From positions 11,656,001-11,720,000 of the forward strand of contig CM075103.1 in NCBI GenBank assembly GCA_037576195.1: a stretch of 64,000 bases of DNA, written 5' to 3'. The notes under the pieces were generated by a model. It was not told where the DNA came from. It ran no database searches and saw only the letters and a list, made by a program, of their open reading frames with translations. This DNA comes from Phytoseiulus persimilis (taxonomy: Eukaryota > Arthropoda > Arachnida > Mesostigmata > Phytoseiidae). Shown piece after piece: positions 48,700 to 59,649 of the stretch (the stretch's first letter is position 1; every line of letters begins with the position of its first letter). A program made the position numbers and the translations under genes.

Positions 48700-49200
48700 T
48701 GATAGGGGGCATCATTCGACTCAGCCGAAGATTCTGGATAATTACGGAACACTTCTTCCCAGTCCGTTCCCCTTGTGTGGAGCTCGAGTTGACACAGTTG
48801 GGGAGTTAACTCGATTTTATCGCGGCCCGTAGGGCCACCGGTCAGAGAACGGGCAAAAATTTTTCTCGGCGCAAGCCGCGCTCGTTTGCAGTTGCCTCCC
48901 TCAAATTGACTTTTGAAACCAGAGCAAATTGTGTTAATCGCCGAAAATCCACAGCCTTGATGACGAAGTCACCAGATCGCTTTGGCAGCGTGCACACATT
49001 CGGATCATGACTTGCACGAACCTCTATCGCGAGTCTATGTTCGGGCGAAGATTTCTGCTTCGCCGCAAGTCACACAAGCTGCGTCCAAAAAATGAACCAT
49101 AAAATATTTAATATTTCCGCTCCGTTGGTTTCATGCACAGATTGCGCGACACCACGAAGAATCGACGAAGGATCAACGTGATTCGTCAATGTCGCCGACC
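48700..49200. other. Intergenic, IFT20 side of the lysine-rich gene
   Basis: Nothing recognisable. A slightly AT-richer patch (ataaaatatttaatattt) lies around 49100-49118, in the presumed 3' UTR of the minus-strand gene at 49208-50170. A reverse-complement polyadenylation signal is not obvious. Confidence 0.4.
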
Positions 49201-49207
49201 CCAATAG

Positions 49208-50170
49208 CTACCTGGCCCTGGCTGTCCTCGACAGAGACGACTTTGAGTGAGTCTTGTTCGTCTTCCCGCCCGTCCTGACAGATTTTCCCATCAATAACTT
49301 TATCTCTTTCTCCGCCTTGTCAATATCTCGCTTCCCTCCTGTTTCGACAACGCTGAGCAGGTTGAGGATCTTCTTCCTCTCGACATCAGATTTCCCTGAA
49401 GCTTCCTCAGTTTTTTTCGAAGTGCCAGCTTTCTGTCTCGCGTGAGGGGCTTTCGAGTCTTTCCTCTGTGCTTTCGGACTGTCACTTTTACTCTTCGCGT
49501 CGGGCTTCTTCGAATGCGCTCCGGATGATTTTGAACTAACGGTCCCTTTCCTAGAGTCGGTGCTTCTCGGAGCACCTTCAGCCCGGGCTTTAGGACTACC
49601 AGTCTTCTTCTTCGTCTCAGTTTTTTTCGTGGTTCCCGACTCCTTCTTCGGGCTCCCACCTTTCTCCCCGGGACGCGCCGCTTGTTGCGCTTGATCGGCC
49701 CCGCCGGGCCGAACGCGACCGAGCATTTGGTTGAGCTGCCGCGTCAGTTCTTTCCTCCTCCTCCGTTCCTCCTCGGCTCTGTCGAGCATCACTGTGAGTT
49801 CCGGGGGAGAGGACTGCATGTATTTTTCAGGCATCGGTTCATGATAGATTTCTCTGTATACTCGCGCACGCTCAGCCAGTCTCCTCAGGTCCATCATTTC
49901 CCTCCGGGAGGGTTTCTCCGAAGGCTGGGCTGCAACGGGTGGCGAAATAACCTCGATCCATTCCATGTCGGTCATCTGGATCCGACCGGACTTGAAAGGG
50001 CTGTCCTTGGTCTTCAGTGCAGAGGGCACGGGCGTCTGTGCCTCCAAGCGGTTGAGGCTGTCCTGGCTCGAGGAAGGAGTCTGAGTCCTCGAAATACCGA
50101 ACATCTGTTTGTATAGGTTGGTAAGCCATCCCCTTGAGGAATTGTTCTCCGAGGAAGAAGGACTGTCCAT
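49208..50170 (-). CDS. Lysine/serine-rich coiled-coil protein, family unknown
   Basis: An uninterrupted frame of 320 residues from ATG at 50168-50170 to TAG at 49208-49210. The frame extends upstream without another ATG. The N-terminal third is ordered-looking, with SRGWLTNLYKQMFGISR, then MTDMEWIEVISPP and a helix of Arg/Glu repeats (about residues 105-160) ending AEEERRRRKELTRQLNQML. The rest is low-complexity Lys/Ser/Ala-rich sequence with repeated SPKK/SPKA-type units, typical of disordered DNA-, RNA- or microtubule-associated tails. A final short helix (SDVERKKILNLLSVVETG) precedes a basic end. It has no signal peptide or membrane segment. The terminal CAG|GTAG could act as a donor, so a further 3' exon is possible. 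I do not recognise the family. Confidence 0.72.
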   Translation of the reverse strand: MDSPSSSENNSSRGWLTNLYKQMFGISRTQTPSSSQDSLNRLEAQTPVPSALKTKDSPFKSGRIQMTDMEWIEVISPPVAAQPSEKPSRREMMDLRRLAERARVYREIYHEPMPEKYMQSSPPELTVMLDRAEEERRRRKELTRQLNQMLGRVRPGGADQAQQAARPGEKGGSPKKESGTTKKTETKKKTGSPKARAEGAPRSTDSRKGTVSSKSSGAHSKKPDAKSKSDSPKAQRKDSKAPHARQKAGTSKKTEEASGKSDVERKKILNLLSVVETGGKRDIDKAEKEIKLLMGKSVRTGGKTNKTHSKSSLSRTARAR

Positions 50171-50479
50171 AGTTCGTTGTTTGCATCGAAGACTGTCCGC
50201 CTTTTCGCACACGCACCTCTGGCAAACTTCTCAACGATTTCGGGAATCTAGAACTTTCGAGAAAACGATGTCCAGCCCAGCCGTCCGAGAGTCCTAGAAA
50301 TGAGCGGAGTGTTCACGGAGCTTTTTCTCGTTGAGCCGGCCGGCCGTCAGTCGCTCGCAGTCCCTTGTGACGACTTAGACAACCGGGCGAGAAGTTACCG
50401 GGCGGTAGCGGACGGCTTCGATGCCGCGGGAACAGGTCCCGCTCGGGAGAAACCAGGCCGTCCGTGAAATCCGCGTGCC

Positions 50480-50722
50480 ATGCACGTGCTTCCTGGCGAC
50501 TCCGATCTCCGCTGGACTGAGAGTGCGAGCCACATGAACATGCTATTGGGGAGCGTGACCTTTTCGCAGCAAGAGCGTGAGGTCATCGGTATCGAAGAAT
50601 TCGTGCTCAGGCTGAGGAACGTGAGATGCGGGACGTTGGGCTCTACGATGAATCGGAGCCTCGTCCTGTTCCTGGAGCCGTTGCTGCTGATCCAGTTTTC
50701 AGTCGGTCTCTTCAGTGAGTAG
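50480..50722 (+). pseudogene. Possible chemoreceptor (Gr-like) C-terminal fragment
   Basis: A plus-strand frame with gene-like codon choice contains EEFVLRLRN, then a C..LGSTMNRSLVL block, and ends in a hydrophobic helix before the stop. This layout (E..FV.RL, glycine, D/NRSL, final membrane helix, stop) resembles the last transmembrane segment of arthropod gustatory receptors. No other receptor exons are seen; the next gene upstream is on the other strand. It would therefore be a fragment or an isolated terminal exon. The resemblance is short. The opposite strand also has a 242-codon open frame (50395-51123) of no recognisable type. Confidence 0.25.
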
Positions 50723-50729
50723 CTGGTGG

Positions 50730-51690
50730 CTGCCAATATGACAAAACTGAGCGAAATATTACACGGGACGTTGTCCATGTGGCAAACTTTCCAGACCGCC
50801 AGCCGTTCCGCTCCTTGCGGATATTCGGTTTTGCTTCCAGTCATTCTCCTTGAACTAAGACGAGTTTCCAGAGGGAAACGCGTTTTCGGAACCCTCCCCT
50901 CAAACCGGCACGCCAGAGGGCAAGGCTCGGCGCGAGTATATCTCCTAAATGACGTTTCCATATGATTTCCGGTGAGTTCATATCCTGTGAGTATATCCTG
51001 CCGCAACTTACTGCGTTTAGGGAACGGTCGAAGGAGGTCGAGGAGGGAAGATTCCAGCGGCCGCTGAAAGAATCCCGGCTCGTCGAAATTACGAACTACG
51101 TGCTGAAAAGCAAACCGATACAACGGCTCCTAGCAAAAACCTCTCTATTTTTTAGCTGTTCGACAGTTGAAGTGTTATTTCCATGCCACTGATATCAACA
51201 GGCGTGCGCAGGTGTGGCGAGGGTGTAACTAGTGATAACGTCCGAGAGCATGATTGCATGGGTGAAACAACCCGACGTTTTTCTCACAACTCCAACCCGA
51301 TTTCAAGACCTAACCTACAATTCACGGAGGAAAACCGTGGCTACCGTTCTAGACCGTTATTTCTGACTGGGATGACGGGGTCCCACTGATTGCTGTAGAT
51401 AATGTACAAGAAGATAAATCTTCGAGTTGGGAGCCTTCTATTTACAGGATAACGACTGACACGTGATCAGTTCGAACATGGCCCTTCTGCTCGTCGCAGA
51501 GTGATCCGAGCGAGCAGGAATCGAATCAAGATCTAAGTGTGAAGTTACAATTTCTCTTAATCACAGTTGAATCGAACGGAGTGTGACATTCAACGCGCGG
51601 CCTTCACGGCCGGGTGAAAACAAATAGACCTCCTCCGAGCTATCTAGCTTCGCGGAAACACGTTTTACCACTACTACTACTACCGCTACA
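50730..51690. other. Intergenic, 3' side of the sulfatase gene
   Basis: No supported gene. The part next to 51698 is the sulfatase 3' UTR. A short CTA trinucleotide run lies at 51669-51684. Confidence 0.4.
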
Positions 51691-51697
51691 TCGCCCT

Positions 51698-53989
51698 CTA
51701 GGTCAGTTCTGAGAACGCATTGATGTTTCTTCTGAGGAGATTATCGCGTATCGACATGGTGACGTTGGCGAGCACCGCAGGGTTCGGTTTGGGCACCCTG
51801 TATCTGAGCGTGCATTCTCGCGCACCTCTGCACCGTCGCAATCGGTTCAGCGAGACCTTGAGCAGGTCGAGCTCTTTTCTCGATAGGCTGCTGACAACGT
51901 TCCGGAGCTGGTAGGGGTCGTCCTTGAGATTGTAGAAACTAGTGAAGCCGGTGATGAACTCACAGTACAGGAAGTTATGCGTGGCGTTTATGGTTCGAAC
52001 GCACCAGAACGTGTTGTTGTTGGAGTTCTGACAGAAGCAGAACGGACCTTCGGTCCAGAGCGGGGGCGTTTTCCAGTGATCGTTGTCGTGGGTGAAACAG
52101 TTCATCTTATCGAGATCGGCGGTGCACTCGGTGTTGGCGAACTTCTCCTGCTTGCGCAACTTGCGGCCCTTGTCCTTGTGACAATTGCACTCGTCGTCCG
52201 ATTCCGAGGAGCCGACAGGTCTCCTGCCATTGGACGCGCCGTGAGGCCTGTTCTGGCGAAGGGTCGCCTGTAATCCCTTGAGTTGGTTGAGCTTTTGGCG
52301 AAGCCCCTTTATGAGGCCGTCCACCTCCTCTTTCTTCTTCTTCCACAGCGTCGGGTCGTGATACTCCTCCTCACCGAGACAAATCACCGACTGGTTCTTG
52401 GCGAACTGAACGCAGTTCACCAGCTCTTTGTCCTGCGAGTTCACGGGGCCCGAGCCGAAATCGTCGTTCTCGGAATCCGAGCCTTCACCACTGGCCAGCA
52501 CACTTGGGGGATTACGAGTCAACGCCATTCGCTGCATCGAATACTCGCGCCGGCTGCGTCGGAGCCGTTTCGTGATTCGCCGGAGGCCGCCGCGAATTCT
52601 TCGCAGGTCGTCGTCCATCACGAACTTCCGACTTTTCTTGCACTGGCAGCGTCGGTTGCATCTGACGAGCTTCCAGGTGTCCTCGAAGACGCACTCGAAC
52701 CGCTGTCCAGGCTTGCAGGGCGAGGGGAACTTCCCCGTCGAGCATTTCGCCGCGGCCGCGGAAGCGCTTTCCATCCGGATCAGAGCCTCACGGGTGATCT
52801 TGCCCTTCTCGATGAGAACCGAGTCCCGCCAGGTCGTGACCCGTCGCCCCATCTTCTGCATCAGCAATGGCAGAATAGACTTGCCGTCCATGGACAAATC
52901 GGGAGGGAGCCGCGCGATCTCCAGCATGGTGGGCGCGATGTCGATGTTCGCGATGATTTCTGGGATTTGGATGCCGCGGGATATTTTCGGGCCTCGCACG
53001 TAGAACGGAACTCTCACATCGAACTCGAAAGGCATGGCCTTGCCCTTGACCAGGCCGAACTGGCCGAGATGGTAGCCGTGGTCGGACGTGTAGAAAATGA
53101 AGGTGTTGTCGAGCTCGTCCAGACGTTTGAGGTCTTCGATCAGCTGGTTGACGGCTTCGTCGACGCTCTGCAGGGTCTGGAGGCGCTTCGTGTTCAGCAT
53201 GTCGGTGAACTTGATGTGGACGTCGTGCATCTTCCCCGTGTGGCGTAGGATCCACTGCTTGTCGTAGTTGGGAGCGTAGTTCCACGACGGGGTCCGGTGC
53301 TGGCTTTCGTTGTGGAACATGTGTTGGTACTGCGGAGCCGAATCCTCCGGTCCGTGAGGTCCAGGGTACGCCATCACCATGAGTACTGGTTTGTCGGGGT
53401 AGAACTGCTTCGATCTCCTGAGAAAAGACAGCGAATGGTTCGTTATGAGGTCCGGGAGGTAGTCGTGGCTGTAGTCGTTGCCGTGTTTGACTTTGTTCCC
53501 GTTGACGCTGACGGTGTAGTTGTAGAACTTCGAGTTGCGAACGAGGCCGACCCATTCCTTCCAGCCGAGCGGCACGTGGTTCCCGTTGTACTCGTTGAGG
53601 TACTTCCCGAAGTACCCCGTGTGGTATCCGTGGTTGGACAGAGCGTTAGCGAACGTTTTCGGTTCGAACGTCCGCCGCCACTGGTTCGAGCTGCAGTTCT
53701 TGTTGTTCGTGTAGACGTTGTGATTGTGGACGTAGATCCCTGTCAGGAGACTGCTTCGGCTGGGGCAGCACATCGGGGTGGTGACGTAGGCGTTCGGGAA
53801 GAACGCGCCTTCGCGCTCGATGTGCTTTCGCACATTTGGCATGTAGTTCATTGAACCCAGCTCGATGTCTTGGTCGTCGGTGACGATGACAACGATGTTC
53901 GGATGTCCGGATTTTCGTTTGGCGGCAAGCACGCAACAACTGAGCAGGCCGAGGAGCAGGCCAGCTGTCCAGGACACACGGAGGGCCAT
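51698..53989 (-). CDS. Sulf1: Extracellular heparan sulfate 6-O-endosulfatase (Sulf)
   Basis: A single uninterrupted exon of 763 residues. Residues 1-23 form a signal peptide. The sulfatase domain follows, with the metal-binding VIVTDDQD (about 35-41), the CCPSRSSLLTG signature (about 74-84, whose first Cys is the formylglycine precursor), GYFGKYLNEY, AYPGPHGPEDSAP, and YTSDHGYHLGQFGLVKGK. After it come the Sulf-specific basic and Cys-rich region (QRFECVFEDTWKLVRCNRRCQCKK, split here as QRFECVFEDTW and NRRCQCKKSRK) and the C-terminal sulfatase-like part (NNTFWCVRTINATHNFLYCEF). The enzyme removes 6-O sulfates from heparan sulfate at the cell surface and so tunes Wnt, FGF, BMP and Hedgehog signalling. 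It is shorter than the roughly 870-1100 residues usual in vertebrates and flies, mainly in the hydrophilic middle domain. No introns at all, unlike the 15-exon neurabin nearby. The ATG is the first before the signal peptide. Confidence 0.95.
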   Translation of the reverse strand: MALRVSWTAGLLLGLLSCCVLAAKRKSGHPNIVVIVTDDQDIELGSMNYMPNVRKHIEREGAFFPNAYVTTPMCCPSRSSLLTGIYVHNHNVYTNNKNCSSNQWRRTFEPKTFANALSNHGYHTGYFGKYLNEYNGNHVPLGWKEWVGLVRNSKFYNYTVSVNGNKVKHGNDYSHDYLPDLITNHSLSFLRRSKQFYPDKPVLMVMAYPGPHGPEDSAPQYQHMFHNESQHRTPSWNYAPNYDKQWILRHTGKMHDVHIKFTDMLNTKRLQTLQSVDEAVNQLIEDLKRLDELDNTFIFYTSDHGYHLGQFGLVKGKAMPFEFDVRVPFYVRGPKISRGIQIPEIIANIDIAPTMLEIARLPPDLSMDGKSILPLLMQKMGRRVTTWRDSVLIEKGKITREALIRMESASAAAAKCSTGKFPSPCKPGQRFECVFEDTWKLVRCNRRCQCKKSRKFVMDDDLRRIRGGLRRITKRLRRSRREYSMQRMALTRNPPSVLASGEGSDSENDDFGSGPVNSQDKELVNCVQFAKNQSVICLGEEEYHDPTLWKKKKEEVDGLIKGLRQKLNQLKGLQATLRQNRPHGASNGRRPVGSSESDDECNCHKDKGRKLRKQEKFANTECTADLDKMNCFTHDNDHWKTPPLWTEGPFCFCQNSNNNTFWCVRTINATHNFLYCEFITGFTSFYNLKDDPYQLRNVVSSLSRKELDLLKVSLNRLRRCRGARECTLRYRVPKPNPAVLANVTMSIRDNLLRRNINAFSELT

Positions 53990-56900
53990 CTCAGATCAAC
54001 CGAAACAAACGGCTAGCTGTCAGAGAAGACAGCGAGAAAAGGAAGAAAAACATCGTTAGAGCGGGTTTACCGTAGTTCAGCTATCGCGGGAAAACGAGCC
54101 GAGGACCAGTTTTCATAACATGAGCGAGCACGACAAACTCGGTGACACAACAGACGATCTTATGACATGAACAGTTGTCGGATAGAGGCGGCGGGTCGAT
54201 CGGTTTGTCAAACCTCTGACCACTGGAAAACGCGATCGCTTACCAAATGATGAAAAAGCTTTTTTGCGGACACAGGCTAAAGCAAGCGGAGTGAACGAAT
54301 CATCTCGTTTCGGTGTCGGCCAACGCTCGAACATCCGAACAACAGCGTGGGGTTTCAGCTCCGAATGAGAGACATCGCGAAGTCGAGGTTCATGTCCGGT
54401 GGCTGCAGCTAGGTGAGAGGAAAGGGGGCCGCCATCTTGCTTTGCTCGGATCCAACCACCTTGCCTGCCTGCCTGCCTGCCCGCCTGGCTGGCTGGCTGG
54501 CTGGCTGCCACTCAAGAACCAGATCAGCCGAACGACGGATCACGAACGGGAAGCGTTGCGCGCCACTTGAAGGCGTTTGAGGCTCCTGTTCGGGTACCCG
54601 CATAAAGTCGCGCCATCCTTCCCAACATGATTGACTTCATTTGATCAGTGGTGGGACTCTGACCCAGCCTCCCGACTGAATGAGAACGGCGGTACCGATC
54701 GCAGACATGGTCATTTTCGGAAACCGCCCGTGAAAAGCGCGAAGACAGCGTCCGGGTTCTCACTCGTTGCTTGTTCCCTTCCGTTTGCGACCTCGATCTT
54801 CGCCTCGAGAAGTTCACCACGAACGATCAGTGGAACCACAAATACCGAAACAGTTAGCAGTCAGATTTGTTCTCCTCGGCGACCAGCTTTTCGCGGAACC
54901 TGTCGCCGATTCCGCGTGGACCGAACCTGAGGCAGGAAATGGCCAAAGCGGACCGGCTATGGGCGGACGACAATTGGAGTCTCGGAAACGACGTTGAAAC
55001 CGAAGTATGGTAAATCATCCCACAGGACCTCCTCAACTTCGTTTCAGTTGGAGTTCTCCGAATGGCTTACGCGAAGGGGGAGGTTTCCTGAGACATGACT
55101 ATCGATGCGGAATCCAGTGACAGTACTGATGAAACGAGTGACAGGTCTGAAACCTTCCAAGACGAAATCGAAACTACAGCAAAGCGATAACGAGAACACG
55201 GCGTCAATTTGTTGACGGTGGATGAACAGGTCGATCAAACTTTGTTCCATTCTACGTTCATGAAAATGACCGGCCGGGTGCTGACAAGTTGGAAATTCGG
55301 GACGGAGCTGAGGAGCAGACTCATTGTCATAATTGGTGGCTGGCGGTCACGAGGAGAGCGGTGTTACGATGAAACGTTCTAAGGTCTTGGAACGTTGGTT
55401 GATACTTCGCATCGAAACACCGTCGTCGCCGAGCCGAGCTGAACGGCAGCGACGTTTCAGCCGACGAGCTCAGCTCCGAGCGCGTAGACAATGTCAAGCT
55501 GTCTGGGCTCGACTGCGGTGGCGATTCGCTGTCCACTCCGAACGGTTTGGAAACTGCGGAGAGCCGGTTTGTCTCGCGGGAGGACTTCCAGGATGGCGGG
55601 ATTCCCCGGTCCCTCGAATCTACGCAATTCGAAGCGGAGAGTCATTCTAGGGAAGGAAAAAAAACAGCGAGCGAGCTTTACCTGAACGGAAGCCCGACTG
55701 CCGAGCTCGCGGGCCAGTCTCCCCTTGGTAACCCGGGAGAACGTACCGCATCCGGTGTCAACACAGGCGTGATATGTGGTCAAGTTCACACGTGTGGCGA
55801 ACGCGCGTGCGGCCGACTCGTAGTGGCTTGAGACCTCAGAAGAGCTCTCCGCGAACTCGTGAGAGAGGGCGGCTCGTTTAGTTGGTCGACTGTCAACTGC
55901 ACTGAGTGGCGTGGACAGCATTTCATGGTGCCGCCAAACTGAGCTCGACATTCACGGGCCCGCTCGACGAGTTATCGCTCGCAACCCAAGTGGCTCCAGT
56001 CGTCGTCAATGTTGTTGTTCTCACAGCTCCAATCACAAAGAAGGAAAACCGTTCAGATCGCATAGCAGTCCGACCGTGCGTCGACTTTCACGCAGAGGTT
56101 ATCAGAACACGAACGTCTTTTGAATCAGTCCTCAGAGAACTCGGTGGAGCCGGTCGAGATTTCTTTCGTCGAACAAAATGTCCCGGAGTAGCTCCACTTC
56201 GGAAGTTTCGTGGAGCTCTCGAGTCGGGGTCTCACGTTGCCAGGCAGGTCCAGTCAGGTATCACACGGGCGTCCGATTCACCGGAACATATCCATTTTGC
56301 CATGGTACGGCAGAATCCGGATCAGTGAGCAAGAGCTCGGACGACGTGCATGCAGAGGCACGATGTTTTGGGGTTAGTGAACTGAATGAACGTGAGTTCA
56401 GCCTGAGTGTGTCCCAACCTTCCTGCTGATCCGGCTCGCTCCGCCGACACCGTTCCCTATTCTGCGATTCCGGGCTCAATCGACGCATGGAAAGAATACG
56501 AACTGGAAAATTCGGAAAAAAATCGACGAAGTTTCGGAATAAACCCGCGTCAATCTTGACAGCTCCCCAACTGCGGCGAGCGTTTTGTTCGTTCCCGCTC
56601 TAATGAGTATTATGACGTTAAAACATCCGCAGTTTGGTGGTGAACTTGACAACTCCACTTGCTACCAGGAGTTTTGAACGGAAGTGCCTGAGGACGAGAA
56701 GGAGAATCGTCTCGACGGCTCGGTCGGTATGGACCGGAGCATCCACTAAAGACGTTTCACGGCTCCATACTTTGTTTTTGCCGGTATCGCATCGCGATTG
56801 AGTTCCATCATAGATGACAAAATTCGCTGGAAACTCCATCTCAAAAGCTAGGACACTGAGTCTGCGAAAAATAACTAGAACGGATCCGGTTGTAATCCTA

Positions 56901-57780
56901 GAGGGCAGCAATCATGAGACAAATTAAAGGCTGGCTGAGACGAGAGAAATATTGAGCTCCATAATCGTCTTATCTTTATTAATTCATCCAATCGATCCCA
57001 CATGCTCTCACTAACATGTTCTAGAGGAATTCAAGGAGACGCATCGAATCGTATGAAACAGCAGAACAACATCAGAAGACCCAAGTAAAGACCCTGTAGG
57101 ATACATTTACAGCTCAGGATCACGGCGGGACGAATACGCAGCACAGAACGGAAATTACGCAGAATTCAGGGCTTGTTCGCCTCAGCAACCCAAGAATCCC
57201 GCTCACAAACGACTTCTCAGCTTCCCTAAGAAAGGATTCTCTCCTCACCGGCACAGCTGGCCACCGTAAACGGTGCTCATCGGTTTTTTTTTTCATTTTG
57301 GCATTCGGAATACAAAGTAGCAGAGACATGACATGTACAACAGCGGGACAACGAACAGCTTCACCAACAACGACGGAAGGGAGTGGATAACAGCTGCAAT
57401 GAGCACAGGGAGGAATCAGGTTGACTTCGCGCCTTGATATGTTTGGTCGAGATTCGGTCTCTGACTCACGGCTGCATATTCTCCTGAATACGGGCACTCT
57501 TAGACATATATAACGCGAGCACTTGACAAACACAGGACGAACACCGAATAGACGCTGCGGCTGGGGCATGCATGGCCCACGAACATATACAAGTAATGCT
57601 TAACGATTCAGAGAATATCGGAGACCCTCGAGGTTGGGAACTAAGGACCGGGTGATCCCCGACGTATTGACTGTAGTCAACTAACAGAGATACCTAATAG
57701 GACACAGGACGTTCCTCGTCGGCCTTCATCTTCCGAAGTGGAATGCCTTGTTATAGAGGAGCAATAACAATAACATTTCT
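53990..57780. other. Sulf 5' region and intergenic DNA
   Basis: This stretch should contain the sulfatase promoter and any untranslated exons. Open frames such as 55457-55951 and 56618-56911 (minus) and 55906-56328 (plus) overlap other open frames and lack motifs or splice partners. A (TGCC)n then (TGGC)n microsatellite lies at about 54461-54507. Confidence 0.45.
54461..54507. repeat. (TGCC)n / (TGGC)n compound microsatellite
   Basis: Four to five TGCC units are followed directly by five to six TGGC units. The two runs are partly complementary and could form a small hairpin. Confidence 0.8.
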
Positions 57781-57793
57781 ACGAAATGATGCT

Positions 57794-59543
57794 CTACATA
57801 TCCTCCGTTCTGCCCTCGGCTCGCGGGCTTGCGGTCGTCGTTGCGGGTTGCGCGCCTTGATCCAGAGATTTCGCAGAGTGTGTTTTCTTCTTGAACACAG
57901 ACGTTTTCAAAGTCCCGGAAGGAACCATCTTGGAACCGAACTCGGTGAACGCCGCGTCGAGGAACGTCATGGCTTGCACGAGCTGTTCATTAGTCAGAGG
58001 GAGACCTGGAATCATTTCGGCCAGCTTCCTCCCAGCCGGATAGAGCCCAGCGGCTCCGCCCCAGCCTTGACCTCCTCCGCCGCCGAAGGTTCCGGCTCCC
58101 AAGAACAAGATGGCGAAGAACGGAATAATGAAAGCAAAGAACCCTGCACAATTGAAAGCGTTCATGAGGAACATGTCGGCTGAAAGCTTGAGAAGGCATG
58201 AGGAAGTCCCAATCAGCTTTGTGAGCAAGACCACTTTGAAAACGACTTTTGAAACGAACGGAGCTGAAACTTGAGCGTCTTCCAGAACGACGTGAGTGGA
58301 GACCTAGCGACGGAGATACGAGAAAGGAAGAGGGACTCCTATCGGAAAATACCAAAATCGAAACTCACCGATGCAGAGAAAAACAGGTAAAAGTATGGCG
58401 AGCCCGCCACCGAAGCCTCCGAGTCGGGCGACGCGGCCCACGACTTCGTCAGCACTTTTCAGCATGTCAAAGGTCTGCGTTATCGGGGTACTCTGCGTCT
58501 GCGAATGGAACCACACCGAGTTAACCCTGAGGGAGTTACGAACCCGTAGAGCGCGGAAGTTCGGGCATTGCTTATCATGCACAATCTATCAATCAGGCAA
58601 TCCATGGTCATATGGATCAATGGATGGATACACGAGTCCAGACCATCGCAAGCTACACATAGTCTACGTATAAGAGAAGATTAGTGATCTGAAACGTTCA
58701 TGCCAAAGCTTCCAGACTCCGATCACAAATATCCGAATCAGAGGAAGGCCTGAGGCGCAATGAGGATCCTCGACTTGACGCTACGCGAGGGGACTCGAGG
58801 ATATTGCCGCGTGAGGGGAGTGAAGAACATGGCGTCTACCCATTTTTCCAGCTCTTGTTCCGACACAATGTTCCGGGCTTCGAACAGTAGGCCCTCTTGA
58901 CTGTGCTCTGCCGGGGATGAGTTCGGGCATTTTGGGCACCAATTGCAGTCCGGACCTCCCCCCCTGATGCTGAATTGTATCCGCTAGCACCCTTCGCCGG
59001 AGTACCGTTAGTCGGAGTAGATTCTAGCTATATCTCCGGAAACTTGAGCGAACAGTCGGTTTTCAGTTAAAATTGTGTGACCAACACTCGATGATGGTTC
59101 AAAGCTCAACGGCGGCCAGAATGCACGCACGTGATGAGTACCAGACGATACGTGCACTTGGTCGCATCATCTGCTCGCAGCATCGAACCGCTCGGCAAAC
59201 TGTCCACTGAGAGATTCTTGAACGGTATCCGTTTCTTCGGAAACTATGATCACTGTCTGCGCAACTTGTCCCTTGTCTAAAAAGGTCGTGCGTGGATGCG
59301 GACGCAAATGAGCCAAACCAAACAAGCACCCGACAACGCTCGACGTAGCGAGCACGCTTCAGATCGGGAGCACACGGCACAGTTGAGGGTACTTCCCAAC
59401 TAGAGCTCTGACCGATGATTGTGGTAACTAATACTCCGGCCGGCCGTCCCGTTGACGGACGAGCTGAGCTGATCGTCTGCGTGGAGTACCTGTGCAGCGG
59501 AGACCGCTGAGATCGCCACGGTAAAGAGCGCAATCCAGAGCAT
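57794..59543 (-). CDS. Small secretory/membrane protein, copy A of divergent pair
   Basis: Three exons in transcription order, 59490-59543, 58369-58498 and 57794-58143, with GT..AG introns of 991 and 225 bases, phases 0 and 1; 177 residues. Exon 1 is exactly a signal peptide (MLWIALFTVAISAVSAAQ). Exon 2 gives a short amphipathic helix (TFDMLKSADEVVGRVARLGG) and the start of a long hydrophobic stretch. Exon 3 continues it (FFAFIIPFFAILFLGAG), then a Gly-rich turn, AGLYPAGRKLAEMIPGLPLTN, a helix (EQLVQAMTFLDAAFTEFG) and a basic/Thr-rich tail. The hydrophobic part, about 30 residues across the exon 2/3 junction, could be one long membrane helix or a hairpin. Copy B at 62145-62904 has the same exon plan. 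I do not recognise the family. Topology is inference. Confidence 0.82.
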
Positions 59544-59605
59544 GCTGACGGTTGGGACTTGTTGGACACACAGCAACGTGAGCACCTTTGAGACATCCAC
59601 TACAC

Positions 59606-59637
59606 TGTGCAGGCAAGGGGGACCGTTAGGCTTTTAA
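59606..59637 (-). promoter_or_regulatory. Core promoter of copy A: TTAAAAG and CAGT initiator
   Basis: On the minus strand TTAAAAG (complement of 59631-59637) is followed by a CAGT initiator whose A is the complement of 59606, a spacing of 31 bases, which is ideal for TATA and initiator. The coding ATG at 59543 follows after 63 bases. An out-of-frame ATG at 59596 lies just after the predicted start site and would open an upstream ORF. Confidence 0.5.
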
Positions 59638-59649
59638 GCAGTCCCCAGA

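Noticed and set aside
52283-53854. Long ORFs on both strands at 52283-53248, 52788-53555 and 53297-53854
   Set aside because: They are shadows of the sulfatase coding sequence in other frames, caused by its GC-rich third positions.
55457-55951. 164-codon minus-strand ORF upstream of Sulf
   Set aside because: No conserved motif and no splice link to the Sulf start. Parallel frames are open on the plus strand.
57120-57569. 149-codon minus-strand ORF downstream of copy A
   Set aside because: Starts with ATG but has random-looking composition. It lies in the presumed 3' flank of copy A and has no supporting signals.
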